From: Pseudomonas fluorescens
GTDB lineage: Bacteria > Pseudomonadota > Gammaproteobacteria > Pseudomonadales > Pseudomonadaceae
DNA length: 64,000 bases
Direction: 5' to 3'
Assembly (NCBI RefSeq): GCF_019212185.1
Contig: NZ_CP078138.1
Location: 292,501-356,500 of the forward strand
Part shown: positions 54,837 through 63,944 of the stretch, piece after piece
Position numbering within the stretch: position 1 is the first letter of the stretch
Layout of the letters: the number at the start of each line of letters is the position of its first letter
The notes under the pieces: model-generated
What the model saw: only the letters and a program-made list of their open reading frames with translations
What the model was told of the DNA's origin: nothing
Database searches by the model: none
Position numbers and translations under genes: made by a program

Positions 54837-56914
54837 ATGGATTTTTCAGCGGTCTGCCACCGGCCCGTGACTGGTTCTACGGCGTGCGCACGTTCGCCGC
54901 GTCGATGATTGCCCTGTACATCGCCATGCTCATGCAAATGCCCCGCCCCTATTGGGCGATGGCCACGGTGTACATCGTTTCCAGCCCATTCGTCGGCCCC
55001 ACCAGCTCGAAGGCGCTGTACCGGGCCATCGGTACGTTTACCGGTGCGGCGGCGGCTTTGCTGTTCGTCCCGATGTTTGTGCAGAGCCCCTATGTGTTGG
55101 TGGTGGTCATTGCGCTGTGGACCGGCATCCTGTTGTTCCTGTCCATGCATCTGCGCACCGCCAACAGTTACGCGCTGATGCTCGCCGGGTACACCTTGCC
55201 GCTGATCGCCCTGCCAGTGGTGGATAACCCGCTGGCGGTGTGGGACGTGGCCGAGGCGCGCACTGAAGAGATTTTCCTCGGCATCATCTGCGCGGCGGTG
55301 GTCGGCAGCCTGTTCTGGCCTCGGCGTCTGGCGCCAGTGCTCGATGATGCGGTCATCAAGTGGTTTGGCGCGGCAGTGACCTACAGCCAACGCTTCCTCA
55401 GCCGTGACGTCCAGCCCGAAGAAGTCAGCGCGCTGCGCGCCTCGATGGTGGCGACCTTCAACACCCTGGAACTGATGATCGGCCAGTTGCCTCACGAAGG
55501 CGCACGCCCGCAAACCGTGCGCAACACCAAGGAACTGCGCGGGCGGATGATCCACCTGCTGCCCGTCGTCGACGCCTTGGACGATGCGCTCTACGCCTTG
55601 CAACGCCGCACGCCGGACCTGGTGGAAAAGATCCAGCCGATGCTCGCCGCCGCCGAGGAATGGCTTGAGCACCACGACGCTTCGGTCGAGCGCTGGCAGG
55701 CGTTGCGCGACCAGTTGGCCGCCCTGCAGCCAAGCCCCGAGGCGCTGGATGAGCGCAAGCAATTGGTGTTTTCCAACGCACTCTATCGGCTCGGCGAATG
55801 GATCGACCTGTGGCAGGACTTGCGCAGCTTGCAGCAGGCGATTCACAACGACAGCCAGGACAACTGGCGCGCGGTCTATCGGCATTGGCGGCTGGGCCGG
55901 CTGACGCCGTTTCTTGATCGCGGGCTGATGCTCTATTCGGCCGCGTCGACGGTGCTGGCGATCATCGTTGCCTCGGTGTTGTGGATCCTGCTGGGCTGGA
56001 CTGACGGCGGCAGCGCGGTGATTCTCGCGGCGGTGGCCTGCAGCTTTTTCGCCGCGATGGACGACCCGGCGCCGCAGATCTACCGGTTTTTCTTTTGGAC
56101 CGCATTGTCGGTGGTGTTCGCCAGCCTTTATCTGTTTCTGATTCTGCCAAACCTGCACGACTTCCCGATGCTGGTCCTGGCGTTTGCCGTGCCCTACATC
56201 TGCGTCGGCACCCTGACGGTGCAGCCGGCGTTTTACCTCGGAATGCTGCTGACCATCGTCAACACTTCGTCCTTCATCAGTCTGCAGGGCGTCTACGATG
56301 CCGACTTCCTGAGCTTCATCAATTCCAACCTGGCCGGGCCTATCGGCTTGCTGTTTGCCTTTATCTGGACCCTGGTGGCTCGGCCCTTCGGTTCTGAACT
56401 GGCGGCCAAGCGCCTGACCCGCTTCAGCTGGCGCGACATCGTTGGCCTGAGCGAACCGGCCAATCTCAATGAGCATCGCTACCTCGGTGTGCAAATGCTC
56501 GACCGCCTGATGCAGCACCTGCCGCGCCTGGCGATGATCGGTCAGGACACCGGCGTGGCCCTGCGCGAAGTGCGTGTGGCGCTGAACCTGCTGGACTTGC
56601 TCGCCTACGCGCCACGAGTGAGCGGTCCGGCGAATGCCCTGGTACGCCAGGTGGTGGCCGAGGTCGGCGATTACTTCAAGGCTTGCCTGAAAGCCGGTGA
56701 ACGCTTGCCGGCCCCGGCACCCCTGCAGATGACCATGGACCGCGCACGCCGCGCGCTCAACAGCCAGGCGCTGGCCGGTGACGACGACACCCGCCTGAAT
56801 CTGCTGCACGCCCTCAGTGGCCTGCGTCTGGCGCTGTTGCCGGGCGTGGCCTTCATCGGCGCCGGCGAGACCGAGGAACTGCTTCCCCATGGAATCGACG
56901 GAGCGCCTTTATGA
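54833..56914 (+). CDS. FUSC-family inner-membrane efflux protein (AaeB-like)
   Basis: A 693-residue membrane protein of the aromatic-acid exporter/fusaric-acid resistance family. It has two hydrophobic blocks of about five or six helices each (about residues 17-170 and 365-520), separated by and followed by large cytoplasmic helical regions, as in AaeB. Family features include FAASMIALYIAMLMQMPRPYW and, in the second half, LGWTDGGSAVILAAVACSFF. Translation appears to start at TTG 54833, overlapping the marR stop. It is followed with ATGA overlaps by DUF1656, HlyD and outer-membrane factor genes. The complex would pump small acidic or aromatic compounds straight out of the cell. Confidence 0.9.
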   Translation: MNGFFSGLPPARDWFYGVRTFAASMIALYIAMLMQMPRPYWAMATVYIVSSPFVGPTSSKALYRAIGTFTGAAAALLFVPMFVQSPYVLVVVIALWTGILLFLSMHLRTANSYALMLAGYTLPLIALPVVDNPLAVWDVAEARTEEIFLGIICAAVVGSLFWPRRLAPVLDDAVIKWFGAAVTYSQRFLSRDVQPEEVSALRASMVATFNTLELMIGQLPHEGARPQTVRNTKELRGRMIHLLPVVDALDDALYALQRRTPDLVEKIQPMLAAAEEWLEHHDASVERWQALRDQLAALQPSPEALDERKQLVFSNALYRLGEWIDLWQDLRSLQQAIHNDSQDNWRAVYRHWRLGRLTPFLDRGLMLYSAASTVLAIIVASVLWILLGWTDGGSAVILAAVACSFFAAMDDPAPQIYRFFFWTALSVVFASLYLFLILPNLHDFPMLVLAFAVPYICVGTLTVQPAFYLGMLLTIVNTSSFISLQGVYDADFLSFINSNLAGPIGLLFAFIWTLVARPFGSELAAKRLTRFSWRDIVGLSEPANLNEHRYLGVQMLDRLMQHLPRLAMIGQDTGVALREVRVALNLLDLLAYAPRVSGPANALVRQVVAEVGDYFKACLKAGERLPAPAPLQMTMDRARRALNSQALAGDDDTRLNLLHALSGLRLALLPGVAFIGAGETEELLPHGIDGAPL

Positions 56915-57120
56915 TCGGTGACTTGGATGTCAGCGGGGTATTCCTGCCTACGCTACTGGTGCTGATGGGCATCACCTACCTGCTGTATTTGCTGGTGCAC
57001 GGCCTGCTGACGCGCCTGCACTTTTATCGTCTGGTCTGGCACCGGGCTTTGTTCAACGTCGGTCTTTACGCCTTGCTGCTCGGCGCTGTGGACTCACTCA
57101 GTCGATACCTGATGACATGA
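56911..57120 (+). CDS. DUF1656 (AaeX-like) small membrane protein
   Basis: A 69-residue protein has two membrane helices (about residues 10-30 and 45-62) and the usual start DLDVSGVFLP. Members of this family accompany FUSC and HlyD partners as the small third component (AaeX in E. coli); the exact role is not known. It is joined to both neighbours by four-base ATGA overlaps. Confidence 0.9.
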   Translation: MIGDLDVSGVFLPTLLVLMGITYLLYLLVHGLLTRLHFYRLVWHRALFNVGLYALLLGAVDSLSRYLMT

Positions 57121-58007
57121 AAAAACCTGTTTTGACCCTGGGTCGCGTGATAGTGACCCTGCTGGTGGTGACCCTGGCCAGCGTCGTGGTGTGGCGCATG
57201 ATCATGTACTACATGTTCGCGCCCTGGACGCGGGACGGGCACATCCGTGCCGATATCGTGCAGATCGCCCCGGACGTGTCCGGTCTGATCCAGCAAGTGG
57301 ACGTGCGCGACAACCAGTTGATCAAGCGCGGCCAAGTGCTGTTCACCATTGATCAGGACCGCTTCAAGCTGGCGCTGCGTCAGGCCAAGGCCGCCGTTGC
57401 CGACCGCCAGGAAACCCTGGCCCAGGCCCAGCGTGAAGCCAAGCGCAACCGTGGCCTGGGCAACCTGGTGCCGGGCGAGCAACTGGAAGAAAGCCAGTCA
57501 CGCGTGGCCCGTGCCGAGGTGGCATTGATGGAAGCCCAGGTGGCGGTGGACAGCGCTCAGCTCAACCTCGATCGCTCAGTGATCCGCAGCCCGGTGGACG
57601 GCTACGTCAACGATCGCGCACCGCGTTCCCAGGAATTTGTCAGCGCCGGGCGTCCGGTGTTGTCGGTGGTGGACAGCAACTCGTTCCATATCGACGGCTA
57701 TTTCGAAGAGACCAAGCTCGATGGCATTCATGTCGGGCAGAGCGTCGACATTCGTGTGGTCGGTGACCGTGCGCGGTTGCGCGGACACGTCGAAAGTATC
57801 GTTGCCGGCATCGAGGACCGCGACCGCACCAGCGGTTCCAACCTGTTACCCAACGTCAACCCGGCGTTCAGCTGGGTGCGCCTGGCGCAACGGATTCCGG
57901 TGCGCATTGCGTTTGACGATGTACCGGCGGATTTCCGCATGATCGCCGGGCGCACCGCCACGGTGTCGATCATCGGCGACAAGCCGCTGCAGGAGCCGGC
58001 GCAATGA
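57117..58007 (+). CDS. HlyD-family membrane-fusion protein (AaeA-like)
   Basis: The 296-residue periplasmic adaptor of the FUSC pump has an N-terminal membrane helix (about residues 8-27). A lipoyl half follows (APWTRDGHIRADIVQIAPDV, then SGLIQQVDVRDNQLI), then a short coiled coil (about 80-145), the second lipoyl half (SVIRSPVDGYVNDRAPRSQE) and a barrel domain. The start overlaps the DUF1656 stop and the stop overlaps the next gene, both as ATGA. Confidence 0.92.
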   Translation: MKKPVLTLGRVIVTLLVVTLASVVVWRMIMYYMFAPWTRDGHIRADIVQIAPDVSGLIQQVDVRDNQLIKRGQVLFTIDQDRFKLALRQAKAAVADRQETLAQAQREAKRNRGLGNLVPGEQLEESQSRVARAEVALMEAQVAVDSAQLNLDRSVIRSPVDGYVNDRAPRSQEFVSAGRPVLSVVDSNSFHIDGYFEETKLDGIHVGQSVDIRVVGDRARLRGHVESIVAGIEDRDRTSGSNLLPNVNPAFSWVRLAQRIPVRIAFDDVPADFRMIAGRTATVSIIGDKPLQEPAQ

Positions 58008-59452
58008 AAGCGCTCAGCGCCTTGGCGACACTCGGGCTGGGCTTGATGCTATCTGCCTGTCAGGTGGTCGGCCCGGATTACCAGGTGCCGGCCGATGCGG
58101 CGGTTCAGCGTAAAGATGCCCAGGGCGAGTTGGGTGCCGGTAACCGGGATGTGGTCTCGGCGCCGGTGCCGAGCGACTGGTGGCGTCTGTACCAGGACCC
58201 GCGCCTGGATGAGTTAGTGCGCCAGGCCATGCTCGCCAACACTGATCTGCGGGTGGCGGCGGCCAATCTGTCCCGTGCTCGGGCTCAGGTTGAGCAGGCC
58301 GAAGCGGCGGGTGGCTGGAGCGGTGGAGTGAAACTTGGTGCGCAGCGCCTGCAGGAGTCGGGCGAGGCGTTCCTGCTGCCGGAAAAAGTCCCTGTGGCCA
58401 ATATCGGTGATGTGGCGATCAGCACTTCCTACCAATTCGACCTGTTCGGCACCTTGCAACGCGGGATCGAAGCGGCCAAAGCCAATGCCGATGCGACCCA
58501 GGCGGCAGCGGACACCGCGCGCATCACCCTGGTGGCCGATGTCGTGCGCGCTTACACCCAGGTCTGCGCGGCCAATGAAGAACGGGAAATCGCCGAGCAT
58601 TCCTTGGCGCTACAAGACCAAAGCACCACCCTGATCCAGCGTCTGCGCGATGCCGGGCGCGGTGATGAAACCCAGGTCACCCGCTCGCAGACCCAACTCA
58701 AATCGCTGCGCGCCGACTTGCCCCGTTACGAGGCCGCACGCCAGGCCGGGCTGTTCCGCCTGTCGATGTTGCTGGCCAAGCCCGTCGACCAGTTGCCAGC
58801 GGGCACCAACGCCTGCCACGAGTTGCCGAAAATCGCCCAGCTATTGCCGGTCGGCGACGGTGCCGCGCTGCTCAAGCGTCGTCCGGATGTACGTCAGGCC
58901 GAACGGCGGCTGGCGGCAGCGACCGCGGAAATTGGCGTGGCCACCGGTGAGCTGTACCCGGACATCAGCATCGGCGCGACCGTCGGTACTGTGGGCATTC
59001 TCGACCACTTGGGGCAGCCTCAAACCAATCGCTGGGGGTTTGGCCCCTTGCTGACCTGGACCGTGCCGACCAACGGTTCGCGCGCCCGGGTCAGGGAAGC
59101 CGAAGCCGCCACCCAGGGCGCGCTGGCGCATTTCGACGGGGTGGTGCTCAACGCCATACGCGAGACCCAGACCGGCCTGGCGCAGTATTCCGCTTTGCTG
59201 CAGCGCCGCGATGCCCTGGTCGACGCCGAACAGTCGGCGCAAGTGGCGGCGGACCAGACTCACCGCTTCTTCCAGGCCGGGCGCGCGTCTTTCCTTGCCG
59301 ACCTGCAGGCGACCCGCACCTACACCGATGTACGGGCACAAGTGGCCACGGCCAACACTCAAGTTGCGATGAGCCAGATCGATCTGTTTCTGGCCCTGGG
59401 CGGTGGCTGGGAAAGCGGACGAACGCAAGCTGCAAAACCGACGCAACCCTGA
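58004..59452 (+). CDS. Outer-membrane efflux lipoprotein (NodT type) of the FUSC operon
   Basis: A 482-residue TolC-fold outer-membrane factor has a normal lipoprotein signal (LGLGLMLSAC, Cys19, followed by QVVGPDY). Two OEP repeats are seen, with SDWWRLYQDPRLDELVRQAM early and RRPDVRQAERRLAAATAEIG before the second. Unlike the E. coli aae operon, which relies on TolC, this operon brings its own outer-membrane channel. It is the fifth and last gene of the coupled unit. Confidence 0.92.
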   Translation: MKALSALATLGLGLMLSACQVVGPDYQVPADAAVQRKDAQGELGAGNRDVVSAPVPSDWWRLYQDPRLDELVRQAMLANTDLRVAAANLSRARAQVEQAEAAGGWSGGVKLGAQRLQESGEAFLLPEKVPVANIGDVAISTSYQFDLFGTLQRGIEAAKANADATQAAADTARITLVADVVRAYTQVCAANEEREIAEHSLALQDQSTTLIQRLRDAGRGDETQVTRSQTQLKSLRADLPRYEAARQAGLFRLSMLLAKPVDQLPAGTNACHELPKIAQLLPVGDGAALLKRRPDVRQAERRLAAATAEIGVATGELYPDISIGATVGTVGILDHLGQPQTNRWGFGPLLTWTVPTNGSRARVREAEAATQGALAHFDGVVLNAIRETQTGLAQYSALLQRRDALVDAEQSAQVAADQTHRFFQAGRASFLADLQATRTYTDVRAQVATANTQVAMSQIDLFLALGGGWESGRTQAAKPTQP

Positions 59453-59535
59453 GGCCGTTGCTATGCTTTGACATGTCGGGTCCGCGCGGGCGGATCCGCC
59501 GATCAAGGCTCGTGCAGGTCATGGGGATTCCAATA

Positions 59536-60177
59536 ATGAAAAACCCTTATGCTCCCGGCTTCTGGTGCGCCATCGTCGCACTGGTGCTGCTCTCCGCTAC
59601 GTATTTCTATGGCGTCATGCTGACGCATCAACTCGACAAGGCCCTGATTTTCCTGGACAGCGCCAGCGCCTTGATCGGTGTGTTGTCGATGGTGGTCGTC
59701 GCCTGGGCTTCAGTGCAAAGCCGGCGCATCAAGAAAAAACAACTCGAGCAGGGCAAGACCCTGGTACAGATCTGGGACACCAAGGTCGCGCTGCGTCGGG
59801 TCGAAACAGTGTTCGATCGTTATTTCTGGGGCAGTTACTGGCAACCGGGGCGTACTTTTCAGGAAGTCATGGGCGAGCTGACCGGCACCCCACTGGAAAA
59901 AAGCCTGGAAGCGCTCAAGGTGCAGTGCCGGGCTCTCGACCAGCAGGTCACCGGTGAAGGCTGGCACTGGCTGAACAATGCTCGCGAACTGTCCAACGTC
60001 GCCACGGCCATGGCCCGTGAACGCTATCAACTCGATGTCTGCGATCCGCGCTGCGATTCACCCAACGGTGTGGTCATCAACCGCGATTTTGAAGTGCTGG
60101 TGTACACCTGGACCGCGCGCCTGAAAAGCTTCGATCACCAACTCGATGAAATGGAGACGCAATACTCCGCTGCTTGA
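59536..60177 (+). CDS. Hypothetical membrane protein with two N-terminal helices
   Basis: I do not recognise this 213-residue protein. It starts MKNPYAPGFWCAIVALVLLS, with two membrane helices at about residues 8-28 and 42-60. A short basic stretch follows (RRIKKKQLEQGK), then a mainly helical soluble domain rich in Trp, Tyr and charged residues (DRYFWGSYWQPGRTFQEVM). Two cysteines lie close together in DVCDPRCDSP. The frame opens earlier, at 59458; ATG 59536 has GGGGA upstream and ATG 59521 is the alternative. It follows the efflux operon by 83 bases on the same strand, and a hairpin comes after it. Confidence 0.7.
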   Translation: MKNPYAPGFWCAIVALVLLSATYFYGVMLTHQLDKALIFLDSASALIGVLSMVVVAWASVQSRRIKKKQLEQGKTLVQIWDTKVALRRVETVFDRYFWGSYWQPGRTFQEVMGELTGTPLEKSLEALKVQCRALDQQVTGEGWHWLNNARELSNVATAMARERYQLDVCDPRCDSPNGVVINRDFEVLVYTWTARLKSFDHQLDEMETQYSAA

Positions 60178-60212
60178 TCCCCCTGTTGCCCCAAGACCAG
60201 AAATGGCTGATT

Positions 60213-60246
60213 GCGATCATTCCTACAGCAGTTCGGGAATGATCGC
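60213..60246 (+). terminator. Hairpin, probable terminator after the hypothetical membrane protein
   Basis: A perfect 11-base inverted repeat GCGATCATTCC / GGAATGATCGC with a 12-base loop is followed by TGGACACTCTTTAA. The T stretch is short and begins late. Confidence 0.5.
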
Positions 60247-60394
60247 TGGACACTCTTTAACCCTTATTCATTGGGTTGCGCTATACAGCTAATGCTAATC
60301 TCCTCGCCACTTTGAGCGACGTCGAGCCACGGCCTGTCACAGGCTTCAGGGAAGACGACAGCACCTCCAGCAACGGACATTGATCAGGTTATTC

Positions 60395-61906
60395 ATGAAT
60401 AAATCAGCAGGCGTGCTTCTTGGAATTGTCGTGGCCATCGGTGCGATCAGCGTCGGCGGCGCCTGGTACACCGGGACCAAACTGGAAGGGGTATTGCAGA
60501 GCACCATCAGCGATGCCAACCAGCAGCTGCAGGCGGCCATGGTCGGCTCCAATGGCACCGCGTCACTGGAACTGGTGTCGCTGGAGCGCCACCTGTTCAG
60601 CAGCACCGCCCATTACCGGCTCAAGGGCCAGGGCGAGATGTTCGGCGAGCATGCCGATGGCGTCGAATTGCTGTTCACTGATCGCATCGAACACGGTCCG
60701 CTGCCTTTCTCGCGGCTGGTGACCCTGAAGTGGCTGCCGGTGATGGCCACCAGTCATTACACCCTGGAAAAAACGCCGTTCACCGAGAAGTGGTTCGCCG
60801 CCACCAAGGACGTGTCGCCGCTCAAAGGCGTGGTCAATCTCGGCTACGACCGTGCTACCAGCGGTACGCTCGAGCTGCTGCCGGTGGATACCGCGCTGGA
60901 CGAACAGTCGACCCTGAAGTTTTCCGGGCTGAAAGTCGAGGTCTCGGCCAGCGCCGAGGCGCAGAAGGTCAAGGCCGACGGGTACATGGACAGCCTGGTG
61001 CTGACCAGCGTGGCCGAGGATGAGTCGCCGGTTAAGGTTGAACTCAATGGGCTGACCCTGGCCAGTAATCTCGCCAAGAGCAGCTTCGGTTACTACCTGG
61101 GTGATAACACCGTTGAGGTCGCCAACAGCAAGACCACCTTTGGTGACAAGCAGGAAGTGCTGAACTTCAAGAAGCTGGAAATGAAAACCGCCACCAGCGA
61201 ATCCGGGACTAACGCAGCGGGGCGCGCCGATTACCGGATTGCCGAGATCAGCCTCAACGACAAGAACATCGGCTCGGCCAAGATGGCCTGGAGCATGAAG
61301 AACCTCGACATCCCGTCGACCCTGGCGCTGGTGCAGCTCTATCAGACCAAACTGCAGCCCTACGAGAAGGCTGCTGCCGAAGCAGCGGCTGCCGGTCAAC
61401 CGGTGCCTGAGCTGAACCTCACGGAAGCCGAGGAAGCGCAGGTCAAGGCCAACCTGGAAAAACTCCTGGCCGCCCAGCCGCAAATCGCCTTGGAGAATCT
61501 CTCGTTCACCACCAGCAACGGTGAAAGCAAGGCCAGCCTGGTGGTTGACCTGGCCAAGCCGCAATCGCTGGATCTGCCGGTCGATCAATTAGTGCTGCAG
61601 TTGATTGCCCTGCTGGACCTCAACGTGCAAGTGTCCAAGCCGATGATCACCGACCTGGTGAGCCTGCAGGCACTCGCCGAAGGCCAGACCGATGCCAAGG
61701 CCATTGCCGAGCAGGCTTTGGCGACCAGTGACATGGTCAGCAGCATGGCGGTCGGTACTCAGCTGGCGACGCTTTCGGGCGATAACATCGTCTCCAAACT
61801 GCACTACGCCAACAATCAGGTGGACTTCAACGGCCAGAAAATGACCGTCGAAGAGTTTGTCGGCTTTGTCATGAGCAAACTGGGCAGCCAGGAAGTCGAG
61901 CAGTAA
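60395..61906 (+). CDS. DUF945 (YdgA-like) family protein
   Basis: A 503-residue protein is anchored or exported by an N-terminal hydrophobic segment (MNKSAGVLLGIVVAIGAISV, then GGAWYTG). The remainder is a long beta-rich periplasmic region resembling the DUF945/YdgA family: LVSLERHLFSSTAHYRLKGQ near residues 55-75, many short strand-turn segments, and a helical Ala/Glu-rich insert around 325-360. A typical closing domain carries NGESKASLVVDL. Function is not established. ATG 60395 is preferred over a TTG 15 bases upstream. A strong terminator follows. Confidence 0.8.
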   Translation: MNKSAGVLLGIVVAIGAISVGGAWYTGTKLEGVLQSTISDANQQLQAAMVGSNGTASLELVSLERHLFSSTAHYRLKGQGEMFGEHADGVELLFTDRIEHGPLPFSRLVTLKWLPVMATSHYTLEKTPFTEKWFAATKDVSPLKGVVNLGYDRATSGTLELLPVDTALDEQSTLKFSGLKVEVSASAEAQKVKADGYMDSLVLTSVAEDESPVKVELNGLTLASNLAKSSFGYYLGDNTVEVANSKTTFGDKQEVLNFKKLEMKTATSESGTNAAGRADYRIAEISLNDKNIGSAKMAWSMKNLDIPSTLALVQLYQTKLQPYEKAAAEAAAAGQPVPELNLTEAEEAQVKANLEKLLAAQPQIALENLSFTTSNGESKASLVVDLAKPQSLDLPVDQLVLQLIALLDLNVQVSKPMITDLVSLQALAEGQTDAKAIAEQALATSDMVSSMAVGTQLATLSGDNIVSKLHYANNQVDFNGQKMTVEEFVGFVMSKLGSQEVEQ

Positions 61907-61923
61907 GTCTGTCTGCTTGAACA

Positions 61924-61957
61924 CAACGCCCGGCCAGCAGCGCCGGGCGTTTTGTTT
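61924..61957 (+). terminator. Rho-independent terminator after the DUF945 gene
   Basis: AACGCCCGGC / GCCGGGCGTT with a short CAGCAGC loop is followed by TTGTTTTC. A classic strong hairpin. Confidence 0.9.
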
Positions 61958-62026
61958 TCAGGGATTGGCGTCGCGCCGGGAAAACGCGCACTATCGAGGT
62001 AATTCCTGGCGAGTTGGAGGCCAGCC

Positions 62027-62203
62027 GTGACACAACGTATCGACCGCATTGCCCAATTGCTCAATTGCCCGGTCAAGGGCGAGGAAATGCGCCGGGCAAT
62101 CACTGAAGCGCGCAAGGATTACCTGCTCGAAGACGACGAGGATGAGGACGACGAGTCATCCGCCGAGTCGGACCTCGCCGATGACGCCGCACCTGAAACC
62201 TGA
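62027..62203 (+). CDS. Small acidic protein, function unknown
   Basis: A 58-residue reading frame starts with GTG (MTQRIDRIAQLLNCPVKGEE) and is preceded by TTGGAGG at good spacing. The first 35 residues look like an amphipathic helical segment with one Cys. The tail is almost wholly acidic (LLEDDEDEDDESSAESDLAD). The good ribosome-binding site and strong codon bias favour a real gene. It ends two bases before the stop codon of the convergent SLT lipoprotein gene. Confidence 0.65.
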   Translation: MTQRIDRIAQLLNCPVKGEEMRRAITEARKDYLLEDDEDEDDESSAESDLADDAAPET

Positions 62204-62205
62204 CC

Positions 62206-62805
62206 TCACCACCAACTGCGATTGCTCTCCAGTTCGGAGCGGCATTGCTTGAGCTGCCAGCCGTAGGTTTTCGCCTGTTGCTCGACTTTTCGCGCGACCT
62301 GGATCAGCCAGGGTTTTTGCAGATAGCTCTGCCGACTGAACCCGCCGCGACCCTCGTGGTAGGCCAGGTACTGGCTGTAAGTGTCCCACTTGGAAATACC
62401 CAGCTGGCGTTGCGTGCCAGCGGCGTACCAGCCGACGAACATCACCGCGTCGTCGAAATTGTCCCGCGAGCCGCCGTTGCCGGTCGCGCTTTTGTACTCA
62501 CCCCACACCGGATCCTGCGCCTGGGCGTAGCCATACGCCGAGCTGACCCGGCCCCAGGGAATCACCCACAAAAAATAGTCGCGTGGCGGCAGGGCGTCCT
62601 CGACGAAGCTGCTTTCCTGCTTGATGATCGCCATCGCCACATGCGGCGGCAGGCCCCAGGCCTTCTCCATCTTCAGCGTGTCTTCATACCAGTCCGGGTA
62701 CTGGCGGTAGATGCTGCAGATGTTGCCCTGGTCCCTTGGCGGCGTGGTCGAACAGCCGGCCAACAGGGCCAATGCCATGAGTAGCGCAAAAAAACGTCCG
62801 TGCAA
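62206..62805 (-). CDS. Lytic transglycosylase-like lipoprotein (SLT domain)
   Basis: A 199-residue envelope lipoprotein has a signal peptide ending in LLAGC (Cys18) and an SLT-type domain. The probable catalytic glutamate lies in AMAIIKQESSF (about residue 64), and AYGYAQAQDPVW and AYHEGRGGFSRQSYLQKPWL match later parts of the lysozyme-like fold. It would cleave peptidoglycan glycan strands at the inner face of the outer membrane. Compared with larger transglycosylases it is a short, single-domain form. It is convergent with the small acidic gene and divergent from the Tat-type lipoprotein gene downstream. Confidence 0.87.
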   Translation of the reverse strand: MHGRFFALLMALALLAGCSTTPPRDQGNICSIYRQYPDWYEDTLKMEKAWGLPPHVAMAIIKQESSFVEDALPPRDYFLWVIPWGRVSSAYGYAQAQDPVWGEYKSATGNGGSRDNFDDAVMFVGWYAAGTQRQLGISKWDTYSQYLAYHEGRGGFSRQSYLQKPWLIQVARKVEQQAKTYGWQLKQCRSELESNRSWW

Positions 62806-62936
62806 AAATCACTCAATTGGCGGGGGCCAATCCTGGTGGGTGGAAGAGGGGGCCGATTGGGCAATCCCCATCATAACCGCTCGATAGACGCTATGATGAG
62901 CCCTCCAGACACGCAAACACTGTCGAAGAGCACTCA

Positions 62937-63941
62937 ATGCCCACTCCGTTGAACGATCCATGCCAAGGTCGGCGGCAGTTCTTGCGCCTGGCAACCGGTG
63001 TCTCGCTGCTCGCCCTGTTCGGCCCGATGCTGGGTTGTTCGCCCAAGCCGCGGATGGATGCGAGCTTCCTGCAGATCTGGAAAAGTCACGCTCAACTCAG
63101 TCCCAAGGACTGGCACAACCGCATGAAGGCCATGGGCGATCTGGGCTGTGAAGAGTTGGTGCTGCAATGGGTGGGGCTGCTCGGCGGCGACGAGCCGGAC
63201 TGGATGCTGCCCGACCCGGTGATGCAGGCGCTGATGGATGCGGCGGGCGAGCAGGGGATCAAGGTGCGCATCGGCCTGCCCTATGACAACGGCTGGTGGC
63301 AGGCGCTGTCGGCCACCGACGAGCAGGCCCAAAGCGAATTCTTCAGCAGCTCATTGCAGGCCGCGAGCCGCTACATGCGCGAGTCTCAGTGGTCGAAGCA
63401 CGCACAATTCGCCGGCTGGTACATCCCTTACGAAATCGAGCAGTACCACTGGACCGAGCCGGCCCGTCAGGAGCGTCTGGGCAAGTGGTTGATGGCGCTG
63501 TCGGGTGTATCGCAGAACGCCGGCCATGGTGTGCCGGCGATTTCCACCTATTTCAGCACCCTGCAAACCGACGGCAGCTTGGTGCAGTTGTGGCAAAGCC
63601 TGCTGGATCGTGCGCAGTTGCGGCCCATGGTGCAGGATGGCGTCGGGGTGGCCGGCTGGAAAAACCTCGAGGGCATCGAGCCGCTGCTGGCCTACCTGCG
63701 CCGGCGCGACGTGGCGTTCGATGTCATTGTCGAGCTGTTCGAGCAACTGCCGTCGGAGCGTGGCGACGGCACTGACTTCAAGGCGGTTTCCGCCGACTAC
63801 CACCGCGTCGCCCGGCAACTCAAGTGGGCCCAGGGCACCGGTGCCGAGCGGGTTGTCGCTTTCGCCATCGACCCCTGGGCCACCGGCGACGATCCCCAGG
63901 CGCAAAGCCTGCGTCGGCAGTGGCTCAAGTCGCGCTCCTGA
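62937..63941 (+). CDS. DUF4434-like TIM-barrel lipoprotein with Tat-type signal
   Basis: A 334-residue exported protein. The N-terminus has a twin-arginine motif (GRRQFLRLATG) followed by a hydrophobic stretch and a lipobox (PMLGC, Cys34), so it is probably exported folded and lipidated. The mature part looks like a glycosidase-type TIM barrel of the DUF4434 group: FLQIWKSHAQLSPKDWHNRM, then ELVLQWVGLLGGDEPDW, GIKVRIGLPYDNGWW and FAGWYIPYEIEQYHW with acidic residues in a position expected for a catalytic site. Substrate and activity are unknown. Confidence 0.82.
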   Translation: MPTPLNDPCQGRRQFLRLATGVSLLALFGPMLGCSPKPRMDASFLQIWKSHAQLSPKDWHNRMKAMGDLGCEELVLQWVGLLGGDEPDWMLPDPVMQALMDAAGEQGIKVRIGLPYDNGWWQALSATDEQAQSEFFSSSLQAASRYMRESQWSKHAQFAGWYIPYEIEQYHWTEPARQERLGKWLMALSGVSQNAGHGVPAISTYFSTLQTDGSLVQLWQSLLDRAQLRPMVQDGVGVAGWKNLEGIEPLLAYLRRRDVAFDVIVELFEQLPSERGDGTDFKAVSADYHRVARQLKWAQGTGAERVVAFAIDPWATGDDPQAQSLRRQWLKSRS

Positions 63942-63944
63942 GGT

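Noticed and set aside
54623..56890. A 755-codon antisense frame opposite the FUSC gene
   Set aside because: It is His/Gln/Arg-rich with no recognisable motif, and the opposite strand encodes a convincing FUSC protein in a coupled operon.
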